From contig CBDDKN010000001.1 in the NCBI GenBank assembly GCA_965230215.1, forward strand, positions 1,364,001 through 1,428,000: a stretch of 64,000 nucleotides of DNA, written 5' to 3'. This document shows, in pieces, positions 44,501-52,455 of this stretch (the stretch's first letter is position 1; every line of letters begins with the position of its first letter). Source of the DNA: RFSX01 sp965230215 (GTDB taxonomy: Bacteria > Bacteroidota > Bacteroidia > Chitinophagales > Saprospiraceae). The translations under genes and the position numbers were made by a program. The notes under the pieces were generated by a model. That model ran no database searches, was not told the DNA's origin, and worked only from the letters and a program-made list of their open reading frames with translations.

Positions 44501-44780
44501 AATATATATTTTTCGTTTCACAGAAATACACTTATAAAACGGATGGGATATTCAGCTGGTTATATCACATAGACCAACTGCTTGATTTTACATACAAACG
44601 GAAGGAGAATCAGGTTTAAAAATATCACCTATCACAATGAGGTAATCGAGACTTTACATTATGTAAATCTTACAACTTAATTGGCGCTTTACGGAATGTC
44701 AAAAAGGGTTTACGGCTTCTCTTTTTCACATAGATAAATAATTATGTCTAATTGATTATCTTGAAGTAAGAATCTCCAAA

Positions 44781-45731
44781 ATGAAAAATCTTATACGTCC
44801 AGCATCCATCGCTTTATACCTTCTCAGTTTGAGTAGTTTCTTTCTCATAGGTATTTATATTGCCAAATTGAGCGGTGCCGGTGAAAACCAGGGGCTTGCT
44901 GCAGCAGCGATTGTTATTGGATATGGTTTTATAGCTGCATGCTTTGCATTGATCGCTTCTCTTGTTGCAGCTTATCGCTTACACACGAAAACAATAGTGA
45001 AGCTGAACTGGATTCTATTGGCTGTCACAGCGATCTTTGTAGCACTCACTGCCTACAATGTAAATCAACGCCAAAAAGAAAAACAAAAAGAGCTAAAACA
45101 ATCCTCACCAGTACAGCCAACAAAACCTGCAGATCAGAATTTTCTCATGGGCAGCTTTGGAAAGGTCAATACCCCGAAATCAGAAATTACCGGTATGGGA
45201 TATTATAAAGCACATTCAGATTATCCCACCGTCCTACATCTCTTCAATGATGGCTCTCCCATGGCCAGCATCAGAGACAGCATCGTTTTTGATAAGGGTC
45301 AACATGGTAACACCGATATCAGTTATGCGCCTCCTCAACTATACCCAGAGCACCTCAAATTAGATTATAACATACTACTCTTCAAAATCATAAGTATTAC
45401 CCAGGCCTATTGCCAGATTGAGATCAATAAACAGACGGGTGAATCCGCATGGGTGCTCAGAGAAAGTGGTAACTTGTTACTTTGGCCCGATTTCTTACTT
45501 ACTGTACATTCTGTTGAAGCCCTCGACCCATCTATCAATCCAGTCAGATCAAAGGCTCTCGATCATGCATCTATTGTAACAGCAGAATATGACTTCTTAC
45601 AGGTCATCCAGGTTAAAGGAGATTGGATTGAAGTCAAACTATTTGATGATGCTTACAATCTAAAAGGAACTGGCTGGTTGAAGTGGCAAGATTCCGATGG
45701 CTTACTAATCGGGTATTCACTGCTTTCGTAA
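44781..45731 (+). CDS. Membrane protein with C-terminal SH3-like domain
   Basis: 316 residues. Three spans lie in the first 95 residues (SIALYLLSLSSFFLIGIYIA, AAIVIGYGFIAACFALIASL, LNWILLAVTAIFVALTA), followed by a charged linker (QRQKEKQKELKQ). The C-terminal soluble part of about 200 residues ends in a strand set (FLQVIQVKGDWIEVKLFDD ... GTGWLKWQDSDGLLIGY) like an SH3 domain. Function not recognised. Similar proteins occur singly in Bacteroidota genomes as far as I recall. Confidence 0.6.
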   Translation: MKNLIRPASIALYLLSLSSFFLIGIYIAKLSGAGENQGLAAAAIVIGYGFIAACFALIASLVAAYRLHTKTIVKLNWILLAVTAIFVALTAYNVNQRQKEKQKELKQSSPVQPTKPADQNFLMGSFGKVNTPKSEITGMGYYKAHSDYPTVLHLFNDGSPMASIRDSIVFDKGQHGNTDISYAPPQLYPEHLKLDYNILLFKIISITQAYCQIEINKQTGESAWVLRESGNLLLWPDFLLTVHSVEALDPSINPVRSKALDHASIVTAEYDFLQVIQVKGDWIEVKLFDDAYNLKGTGWLKWQDSDGLLIGYSLLS

Positions 45732-45996
45732 GCCTTTTACACCCCCTAAATCTCACCAGAGCCTCTGTAGCTTATTCTAAGCTCAGAAAACCATGGACTG
45801 ATACTATAATACAGCTTATAGAAATTGTATTCAAAGGCCTCTCCCACTTCTTCAAGGCGACAAATAATAAACGGTAAAACCAATTTTTGATTTTTAATCA
45901 GAATTATCAATGGTCAAGATACTTTGACATCAAAAATGCCGTTTAGTTTTTAGTAAAGAGATTAGCAAAGAGTCCAAAAACTTTTAGTATAAACAG

Positions 45997-46025
45997 AAAC
46001 GCCAGTGTAAATACACCGGCGTTTT
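45997..46025 (-). terminator. Intrinsic terminator-like hairpin
   Basis: AAACGCC-A-GTGTA / TACAC-C-GGCGTTT forms a near-perfect stem with a two-base loop, 25 bases after the stop of the dienelactone hydrolase gene on the minus strand. It could also act on the plus strand because T/A runs flank both sides. Confidence 0.65.
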
Positions 46026-46049
46026 CTGATTTGAATATAGTTGGTTGGC

Positions 46050-46892
46050 TTACATTGCGAAAGCCGATTCAAATAAACTCTGTAGTTTGCTCCAGCTGTC
46101 TTTATCCGCTTCTTCATCATACTTTGTTGGCAGGTCAAATTTCCCTCCCAATACTTCAGCATCTGGATTTGTAAAACTGTGAACAACACCTTCGTAAGCC
46201 ACATACTCGTAGTCCGCGCCGACCTTATCCATGGCTGCTTTATAGGCTTCTACCGATACAGCTGAAATAAACGGATCATCTGCTCCATTGGCCACCAATA
46301 CTTTTCCAGTTATATCCTCAGAAGGAGGAATCGGCAATTGAACACCTGAATGGAAGGCTGCTACGGCATCAAGATCATATCCTGCATTGGCCATACTCAA
46401 GGCCACTGAACCACCAAAGCAATATCCTATGGCCGCCATCTTATCTGCATCAACCTTATCATTGGATTTTAAAACCTTCATCGCAGCTTCGAACCTGGCT
46501 TTGGCCTCAGGAAGATTACTCATCACCATGCCCGCAAATTTGCCTGCATCATCAGGATGATCAGCCTGCTGTCCTTCACCATACATGTCAAGGGCAAAAG
46601 CGACGTATCCGAGTTCTGCCAACATATCTGCGCGCTTACGCACATAATCATTGTGACCCCACCATTCATGAATGATCAGTATTCCCGGTGCTTTCTCGGC
46701 CGCATTTTCATTGTATGCGATATATCCTTTTAAAGTGGTTGAATCTGTGGCATAAGCCACTTCTTTTCCGATAATGTTCACTTCCTCAGTGAGCTCCTCT
46801 TGCTTTTCCTCTGTAGAACTGGTTTGTGAAGCATTGTTGCATGCCATCAGGAACAGACACGCCAAAATTGATAAATTAAAGACTGTTTTCAT
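46050..46892 (-). CDS. Dienelactone hydrolase family lipoprotein
   Basis: 280 residues. Lipoprotein signal (SILACLFLMACNNAS). The alpha/beta-hydrolase domain shows GILIIHEWWGHNDYVRKRAD (oxyanion region, the conserved E), the nucleophile motif AIGYCFGGSVAL (Cys about 157), GADDPF (Asp about 203) and GVVHSFT (His about 241): the full Cys-Asp-His triad of dienelactone hydrolases. The family hydrolyses lactones or short esters; here the enzyme is exported to the envelope. Length is normal for the family plus signal. It has a terminator just downstream. Confidence 0.85.
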   Translation of the reverse strand: MKTVFNLSILACLFLMACNNASQTSSTEEKQEELTEEVNIIGKEVAYATDSTTLKGYIAYNENAAEKAPGILIIHEWWGHNDYVRKRADMLAELGYVAFALDMYGEGQQADHPDDAGKFAGMVMSNLPEAKARFEAAMKVLKSNDKVDADKMAAIGYCFGGSVALSMANAGYDLDAVAAFHSGVQLPIPPSEDITGKVLVANGADDPFISAVSVEAYKAAMDKVGADYEYVAYEGVVHSFTNPDAEVLGGKFDLPTKYDEEADKDSWSKLQSLFESAFAM

Positions 46893-47060
46893 TATTGTTA
46901 TTTGTTGAGTGAATGAAAGCGTAACTTAAAATCGGTAAAAAAGTTTGAAAATCAAGCTTAATGTGTTGTTTATAATGCACATCAACAAGGATACTGATGC
47001 AAATCATATCAGAATAAAGAAAATTTAGGCTAATTGCCTCATTATAAAATTGATTGGTAT

Positions 47061-48146
47061 ATGTACCGCAACATTTTTATCATTGCTCTACTGGCCTTTG
47101 GCTTTTCTGCTTGCGAAGAACAGAAGGAGACCGGTTCAGCTGAATATATTGATATGACCATTTCGGTCTATGCTTCGCTGGTTGTTGAGCCCCAGAACAA
47201 ATACAGTCTGTACCCTGAGGCAAGTGGAACAATAGCCAGTATTCTTGTTAATGAGGGTGATGTGCTTCAAAAGGGCCAAGTCCTTGCGGAAGTGGAAACA
47301 GACAGAGAAAGCTATGATGTTCAAACAGCCGACCTCCAAAAGCAACTGGCACAGGAACGATTTGGTGGGCAAGCCAGTAAACTTAAGCTCATTGAATCTG
47401 AGATCAATCAAATTCGGGCGCAGTTTGAAACCGATTCAATCAATTATGTGAGACAACTCAATCTCTGGAAACAGAATATCGGCTCGAAAATCGAACTTGA
47501 TAATCGGGAACTCAAAATGAAACTGAGCAAAGAAAGCCTTCAAGCCGCCAAAGAAAACTACAAGATTACAGAAACCGAATTGGCCAACCTTGTCGAGCAA
47601 AGCAAAGTCAATTATAGCAGATCGCAATCGCTTCTTAGCAATTACAAAATTGTGGCTTCCAGAAATTCAATGGTGTACAAATTGAACAAGGAAGAAGGGG
47701 AATCCATTCTGCGCCAGGAAGAATTTGCCGTTTTGGGTGATCATAATAACTTTCTAATCGAAATGCAGATAGACGAAGTCGATATCGCCAAGGTAAAAAC
47801 AGCTCAGAAAGCCATCATTCAGTTGGACGCCTATCCTGATCAGGTTTTTGATGCCATGGTAAGTAAGATATATCCAAGTAAAAACCTGAAAACACAGAGT
47901 TTTCTCGTAGAAGCAGAATTTATAGAGCAGCCTGATCAATTATATGCAGGATTGGCTGGTGAGGCCAACATTATCATCACAGAGCGGAAGAATGTACTGA
48001 CAGTACCTCTGGACTATTTGACTGAAAACAATAAGCTAATTGATGCCAATGGAAATGAAATCGAAGTGGTATTAGGGCATAGGAATATGAAGACCATAGA
48101 AGTGATCTCTGGTATTGACACATCCACTATCTTGCTAAGACCCTAG
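47061..48146 (+). CDS. HlyD-type periplasmic adaptor of an ABC efflux system (lipoprotein)
   Basis: 361 residues from ATG 47061, chosen because it starts a lipoprotein signal (FIIALLAFGFSACEE); a TTG at 47034 would add nine residues. The chain shows the lipoyl half-motif (GTIASILVNEGDVLQKGQVL), a long coiled-coil hairpin (about 95-190), the second lipoyl half (YKIVASRNSMVYKLNKEEG) and a beta-barrel part (IQLDAYPDQVFDAMVSKIYP). Adaptors of this type link inner-membrane transporters to an outer-membrane channel. The permease gene starts right after its stop codon (TAGATG). Confidence 0.85.
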   Translation: MYRNIFIIALLAFGFSACEEQKETGSAEYIDMTISVYASLVVEPQNKYSLYPEASGTIASILVNEGDVLQKGQVLAEVETDRESYDVQTADLQKQLAQERFGGQASKLKLIESEINQIRAQFETDSINYVRQLNLWKQNIGSKIELDNRELKMKLSKESLQAAKENYKITETELANLVEQSKVNYSRSQSLLSNYKIVASRNSMVYKLNKEEGESILRQEEFAVLGDHNNFLIEMQIDEVDIAKVKTAQKAIIQLDAYPDQVFDAMVSKIYPSKNLKTQSFLVEAEFIEQPDQLYAGLAGEANIIITERKNVLTVPLDYLTENNKLIDANGNEIEVVLGHRNMKTIEVISGIDTSTILLRP

Positions 48147-49409
48147 ATGAAGAACAGCAAACTCATATTTGACATTACAAGAACCCATCTCCTGACGCGG
48201 ATCAAGCAGAGTGGTATTGCTGCCCTTGGCGTCACCTTTGGTATTGGCACTTTTATCACACTTATGAGTTTCATGACAGGCCTTAACGGACTTCTGGATG
48301 GCCTCATTCTCAACAGAACCCCCCATATACACATCTATAATCAGATTGCACCAAGCGCCAGCCAGGCCATCGAAAATGATGCTCATTTCAAAAATCATTT
48401 TAATGTAGTAGAATCTGTAAAACCCAAAACCAGCCTCGTAAGAATACATGATGCACTTCCACTTATTGACATGCTTAAAGAAGATGAGCGTGTTCTGGGT
48501 GTTACACCTCAGGTAGCTGCTAAAGCATTTTATGTAGCAGGATCAGTAGAATTGAACGGTATGGTGACAGGCATTGATGTAATAGAGGAAAGCAGACTGT
48601 TTAATTTTAGCGATTACATCATTGAAGGGGAGTCTGAAAATCTTTTCCGTAACGATGAGGGCATACTCATAGGTGCAGGCATTGCCAAGAAGTTGTCACT
48701 TCAATTGGGCAGTCGCATTCAACTGAGTACAGCCTCTGGAGCCATCTTTCCGCTCAAGGTTGTCGGTATCTACCAAAGTGGTCTTGCTGAAATCGATGAC
48801 ATACAAAGTTTTGTCAATATTAAGATGGCTCAACAGCTAATGGGCAAAGGCAGCAACTACATAACGGACATCAATGTAAAATTACATGACATTGAGCAAG
48901 CGGCACCCATGTCGAAGTTTATTGCCAAGAATTACAAACTGGCTGCTGTAGATATAAAATCTGCAAATGCTCAATTTGAAACAGGAACAACGATCAGGAA
49001 TCTTATTACCTATTCCGTTTCAATCACCTTACTGATAGTAGCAGGATTTGGCATCTACAATATTCTCAACATGCTGATATATGAAAAGATGAATGACATC
49101 GCTATCCTAAAAGCCACAGGCTTCTCAGGTAATGATGTACAGAATATTTTCATCGCACAGGCTGTGATTATTGGTATTATTGGAGGGATACTTGGATTGG
49201 TGCTTGGTTACTTCATTTCGGTGGCCATATCGAATACACCCTTTGAAACGGATGCCTTGCCTACGATAAGCACCTATCCTGTCAATTTCAATCCAATGTT
49301 TTATATCGTTGGAATTTCATTTGCGATTGTTGCCACATTCTTTGCGGGATTTTTACCATCCCTAAGAGCAAAAAAAATGGATCCCGTAGAAATCATCAGA
49401 AAGCAGTAA
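48147..49409 (+). CDS. MacB/LolE-type ABC transporter permease
   Basis: 420 residues. One span near the N-terminus (GIAALGVTFGIGTFITLMSF, about 23-42), a large periplasmic domain (about 50-280) and three C-terminal spans of the FtsX domain (NLITYSVSITLLIVAGFGIY; IAQAVIIGIIGGILGLVLGY; MFYIVGISFAIVATFFAGFL), ending SLRAKKMDPVEIIRKQ as is normal in the family. It should form the membrane part of a tripartite efflux or lipoprotein-release system with the adaptor before it and the ATPase after it (three bases between genes). Confidence 0.88.
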   Translation: MKNSKLIFDITRTHLLTRIKQSGIAALGVTFGIGTFITLMSFMTGLNGLLDGLILNRTPHIHIYNQIAPSASQAIENDAHFKNHFNVVESVKPKTSLVRIHDALPLIDMLKEDERVLGVTPQVAAKAFYVAGSVELNGMVTGIDVIEESRLFNFSDYIIEGESENLFRNDEGILIGAGIAKKLSLQLGSRIQLSTASGAIFPLKVVGIYQSGLAEIDDIQSFVNIKMAQQLMGKGSNYITDINVKLHDIEQAAPMSKFIAKNYKLAAVDIKSANAQFETGTTIRNLITYSVSITLLIVAGFGIYNILNMLIYEKMNDIAILKATGFSGNDVQNIFIAQAVIIGIIGGILGLVLGYFISVAISNTPFETDALPTISTYPVNFNPMFYIVGISFAIVATFFAGFLPSLRAKKMDPVEIIRKQ

Positions 49410-49412
49410 TCA

Positions 49413-50090
49413 ATGAAGCATATCCTTGAAGCCAAAAATATCAATAAGTATTTTCGCAAACCGGTACTGTTTCATGTACTGAAGGATATCAACTTCACTG
49501 TGGACAGTGGTGAGTTTGTAAGCATCATGGGTAAGTCAGGGTGTGGAAAGTCTACCCTTCTATATATACTATCCACGATGGATACCGACTACGAGGGTGA
49601 TTTATTTTTTAATGGTTTAAAACTGACCGGGCAAACAAGGCAAGATCTTACTAAAGTACGTAATGAAGATATCGGATTCGTATTTCAATTTCATTATCTG
49701 CTATCTGAATTTACGGTTCTCGATAATGTGATGCTGCCTGCCCGAAAATTAGGCATCAAATCCTTCGATCAAATAAAGAAAGATGCGTTGAATAAATTAG
49801 AGTTGCTAGGTATTGCTGACCAGGCTTACAAAAAAGCATCCCGCATATCAGGAGGACAAAAGCAGCGTGTGGCCATTGCCCGAGCCCTCATCAATGATCC
49901 CAAAATAATAATGGGAGATGAGCCTACCGGTAACCTGGATTCCAAAAATTCAGAAAACGTATTTAACATACTCAGAGATTTGAGCAACTCCCAAGGTCTC
50001 TCTCTGCTTGTGGTCACTCATGACATGGATTTTGCCAATAAAACTGACCGTATTATCGAAATGGAAGACGGCCGCATCATACGATCATGA
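49413..50090 (+). CDS. LolD/MacB-type ABC transporter ATPase
   Basis: 225 residues, the usual length of a LolD/MacB ATPase. Walker A GKSGCGKST (about 39-47), Q-loop VFQFHYLL, ABC signature SRISGGQKQR (about 143-152), Walker B IIMGDEPTGNLD (about 164-175) and the H-loop VVTHD are all present. It powers the permease encoded three bases upstream. The gene is complete; right behind its stop begins a relic of an alcohol dehydrogenase. Confidence 0.92.
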   Translation: MKHILEAKNINKYFRKPVLFHVLKDINFTVDSGEFVSIMGKSGCGKSTLLYILSTMDTDYEGDLFFNGLKLTGQTRQDLTKVRNEDIGFVFQFHYLLSEFTVLDNVMLPARKLGIKSFDQIKKDALNKLELLGIADQAYKKASRISGGQKQRVAIARALINDPKIIMGDEPTGNLDSKNSENVFNILRDLSNSQGLSLLVVTHDMDFANKTDRIIEMEDGRIIRS

Positions 50091-50307
50091 AACAAGATCT
50101 AAATCAAAGAGAGCTGTTTTTTCAGCAACAGGTATGTTGCCTAAAGAAGTAAAAATCAGAAATCTGAAGTTGATCAAGCCGCTGATAAATGAAGGCTTAC
50201 TCAAAGCTATTATAGATAAAGTCTACAAACTGGACCAAATTGCTGAAGCCCATAGATATGTAGATACAGGTCATAAGAAAGGAAATCTGGTTATCGCATT
50301 TGATTAA
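50089..50307 (+). pseudogene. C-terminal relic of a zinc-binding alcohol dehydrogenase/quinone oxidoreductase
   Basis: The frame ending at 50307 reads KRAVFSATGMLPKEVKI, LKLIKPLINEGLLKAIID and KVYKLDQIAEAHRYVDTGHK followed by KGNLVIAFD, the typical last about 70 residues of MDR-type alcohol dehydrogenases. There is no start or N-terminal part; the sequence enters directly from the end of the ABC ATPase gene. It is the leftover of a deletion or insertion event. Confidence 0.8.
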
Positions 50308-50344
50308 AAAAGCAAAAAGTTTTTGGAAAGAATTGAACAATCCC

Positions 50345-50379
50345 TTGTGCAAAACATTATTTAATCGTAATATTGCGAT
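50345..50379 (+). promoter_or_regulatory. Probable arsR promoter with overlapping ArsR operator
   Basis: TTG (50345-50347), 20 bases, then TAATATTG (50368-50375) approximates the Bacteroidota promoter. ATCGTAATATTGCGAT (50364-50379) is a 16-base palindrome with one mismatch covering the -7 box, a usual place for an ArsR operator. The start codon is only eight bases further, implying a very short leader. Confidence 0.5.
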
Positions 50380-50387
50380 AATACGAT

Positions 50388-50696
50388 ATGGGAATAACAA
50401 AGACACAAATATTTACAGAAGAACAGAATAGCCTGGCTACTCTGGCAAAAGGTCTGGGGCATCCTGCGCGGATAGCAATCATACAACACTTGCTTAAGCT
50501 CAACAGCTGCATATGCGGCGAACTGGTTGACGAGATAGGGTTATCTCAAGCTACTGTATCACAGCATCTGAAAGAGTTGAAAAACCTTGGTTTGATCAAA
50601 GGACGTATAGAAGGTCCTCGCGTATGCTATTGCCTGGATATTCAAGAATGCAAAAAAGCGCTGGGGGATGCTAACCGGTTTTCTGAACATTCCTGA
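50388..50696 (+). CDS. arsR: ArsR-family metalloregulator
   Basis: 102 residues, a winged helix. The recognition region GELVDEIGLSQATVSQHLKE (about 45-64) is typical of ArsR/SmtB, and the preceding NSCICGEL gives the CxC metal-binding site of arsenic-sensing ArsR proteins (usually ELCVCDL). A further Cys pair near the end (VCYCLDIQECKK) may take part. It should repress its own promoter until arsenite or antimonite binds. It heads an operon with DUF6428, an ArsN-like acetyltransferase and a phosphatase-like arsenate reductase. Confidence 0.85.
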   Translation: MGITKTQIFTEEQNSLATLAKGLGHPARIAIIQHLLKLNSCICGELVDEIGLSQATVSQHLKELKNLGLIKGRIEGPRVCYCLDIQECKKALGDANRFSEHS

Positions 50697-50729
50697 AAAT
50701 GATATTAACTGTTGCTAAAAAAATAAATT

Positions 50730-51188
50730 ATGAGATTATCTGAGTTAAAAAACACGCTTCCGGAAATGCACAATCTGGAATTCTATTTAGAAGATGGAAC
50801 GATGGTTCCTGCCCACTTCCACATAACAGAATTGGGAACAATTACAAAGAAATTCATTGATTGCGGTGGAACGGTCAGAGAGGAGAATGCCATCAACTTT
50901 CAGTTATGGTCAGCCAATGACTATGACCACAGATTGACAGCGGATAAGCTCCTGAGCATTATCAACATAGCAGAGAAAGCTGTTGATCTTGAAGATCACA
51001 ATATAGAAATTGAATACCAGGCCGGTACCATTGGCAAATTTGGTTTGTCATTACATGATGGAAAGTTTGTTTTAACAAGCAAGCATACGGACTGTTTGGC
51101 CAAGGACAATTGTGGTATTCCGTCGGTAAAGGAAAAACTTCAATTGGCCGATATTGCTAAATGTGCTCCAGGCTCTGGTTGTTGTTAA
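50730..51188 (+). CDS. DUF6428 family protein of the ars operon
   Basis: 152 residues, cytosolic. The sequence (LPEMHNLEFYLEDGTMVPAH FHITE..., then FQLWSANDYDHRLTADKLL) matches the DUF6428 proteins I recall from Bacteroidota arsenic clusters. The C-terminus has CLAKDNCGI and ends CAPGSGCC, which may bind metal or arsenite. The biochemical role is unknown; presence between arsR and arsN suggests a part in arsenic handling. It starts 33 bases after arsR and ends three bases before the acetyltransferase. Confidence 0.75.
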   Translation: MRLSELKNTLPEMHNLEFYLEDGTMVPAHFHITELGTITKKFIDCGGTVREENAINFQLWSANDYDHRLTADKLLSIINIAEKAVDLEDHNIEIEYQAGTIGKFGLSLHDGKFVLTSKHTDCLAKDNCGIPSVKEKLQLADIAKCAPGSGCC

Positions 51189-51191
51189 AAA

Positions 51192-51677
51192 ATGATACGC
51201 CCATTTACAGAGTCAGATTACAATCAGGTGGCTGCTATATACAGGGAAGGAATTAATACAGGTATGGCCACCTTTGAAACCCAGGTACCAGAATGGGAAA
51301 AATGGGATGAAGCACATCTGCCATTTGGAAGATTGGGATACTATAATGGAGATACACTGCTTGGATGGGCTGCCCTGTCACCAGTATCAAACAGATGCGT
51401 ATATGGTGGTGTCGCAGAAGTGAGTATCTACGTTCACCCCTATTCAAGAGGTAAAGAAATTGGCAAAACCCTACTTTTAGCATTAATTGTTGAGAGTGAA
51501 AAAAATGAAATATGGACTTTGCAGTCTAGTATGTTTGATGACAACATTGCCAGTCAAAAACTCCATCAGTCCTGTGGCTTCCGAAAGGTAGGTTTTAGAG
51601 AAAAAATTGGACAACTTGATGGCAAATGGTATGACAATATATTATTCGAAAGACGCAGTAAATCTGTAGGACAATAA
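51192..51677 (+). CDS. ArsN1-like GNAT N-acetyltransferase
   Basis: 161 residues with a full GNAT domain: IYREGINTGMATFETQVPEW (substrate region as in phosphinothricin acetyltransferases), AEVSIYVHPYSRGKEIGKTL (acetyl-CoA loop, R-x-x-G-I/K-x-K) and LHQSCGFRKVGFREKIGQLD. This layout fits the ArsN1/Pat subgroup, which acetylates arsinothricin or phosphinothricin amino groups. The ars-operon position supports ArsN1, but a general amino-acid acetyltransferase is possible. Confidence 0.8.
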   Translation: MIRPFTESDYNQVAAIYREGINTGMATFETQVPEWEKWDEAHLPFGRLGYYNGDTLLGWAALSPVSNRCVYGGVAEVSIYVHPYSRGKEIGKTLLLALIVESEKNEIWTLQSSMFDDNIASQKLHQSCGFRKVGFREKIGQLDGKWYDNILFERRSKSVGQ

Positions 51678-51689
51678 AAACTAAAAACA

Positions 51690-52379
51690 ATGAAAAATCT
51701 TTTTACAATCATTTTTGCATTTAGCTTTATCATGAATTTACAATCACAGGACATGAATGAGAGTCTTAAAAACGGGATAAAGGATTTGATGACTCAAACT
51801 GATCGCATATCTGATCAGCGTAAGGAATTGCTTGAATCTATTGGGACAGATCTTGCTAAATACAGAAACCTTAATCCTGATTCCAAGATAATTTTCATCT
51901 GTACACATAATTCCAGAAGAAGTCAGTTATCAGAAATTTGGTTGAACACCGCTCTATACTATTATGGTATCAATGATATGGAAGTTTATTCTGGAGGAAC
52001 GGAGGCAACAGCTTTCAATCACCGAATGGTAGAAGCTGTTAAGCGCTTTGGATTTGACTTAGAAACAATAGAAGAAGGTAACAATCCCAAATACCAATTG
52101 AATATGGCTGGCAATAGTCTGGGCAATGTGATGTTTTCAAAGAAATATCAAAATGAAGCCAATCCCCAAGAAAATTTTATTGCTGTCATGGTTTGCAGCG
52201 ATGCGGACCGCGGTTGCCCAATTGTATTTGGTGCTGACGAGCGGTATGCATTACCATACAATGATCCAAAAGCTTATGATGACACGCGTCAGGAAGCTGA
52301 GGCTTACGATAATACAGTAATGGAAATTGGCAGAGAGATTCTCTATATGGCACAATTTATCAATCAAGACAACAATTAA
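51690..52379 (+). CDS. Exported low-molecular-weight phosphatase / arsenate-reductase-like protein
   Basis: 229 residues. After the start an N-terminal signal peptide is evident (MKNLFTIIFAFSFIMNLQSQ), which is unusual for an arsenate reductase. The catalytic loop IFICTHNSRRSQLSEIW (about residues 68-84, CX5R) and the later DPKAYDDTRQEAEAYDN (with general-acid Asp) match the Bacteroidota protein-tyrosine-phosphatase/ArsC branch, where CTHNSRRS is standard. By context it belongs to the ars operon (12 bases after arsN). Export would place it in the periplasm, where its substrate cannot be cytosolic arsenate; the role is open. Confidence 0.75.
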   Translation: MKNLFTIIFAFSFIMNLQSQDMNESLKNGIKDLMTQTDRISDQRKELLESIGTDLAKYRNLNPDSKIIFICTHNSRRSQLSEIWLNTALYYYGINDMEVYSGGTEATAFNHRMVEAVKRFGFDLETIEEGNNPKYQLNMAGNSLGNVMFSKKYQNEANPQENFIAVMVCSDADRGCPIVFGADERYALPYNDPKAYDDTRQEAEAYDNTVMEIGREILYMAQFINQDNN

Positions 52380-52455
52380 GGAATAGTAAGCATTCAATCA
52401 GATAATTGATTGATCGGGCTTTTGATTCACAGGCATTTAATTATTTTCAAGCTCA

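Noticed and set aside
45683..45877. 64-codon ORF overlapping the end of the 44781 gene
   Set aside because: It begins inside the 3' end of that gene in another frame and has no protein-like pattern.
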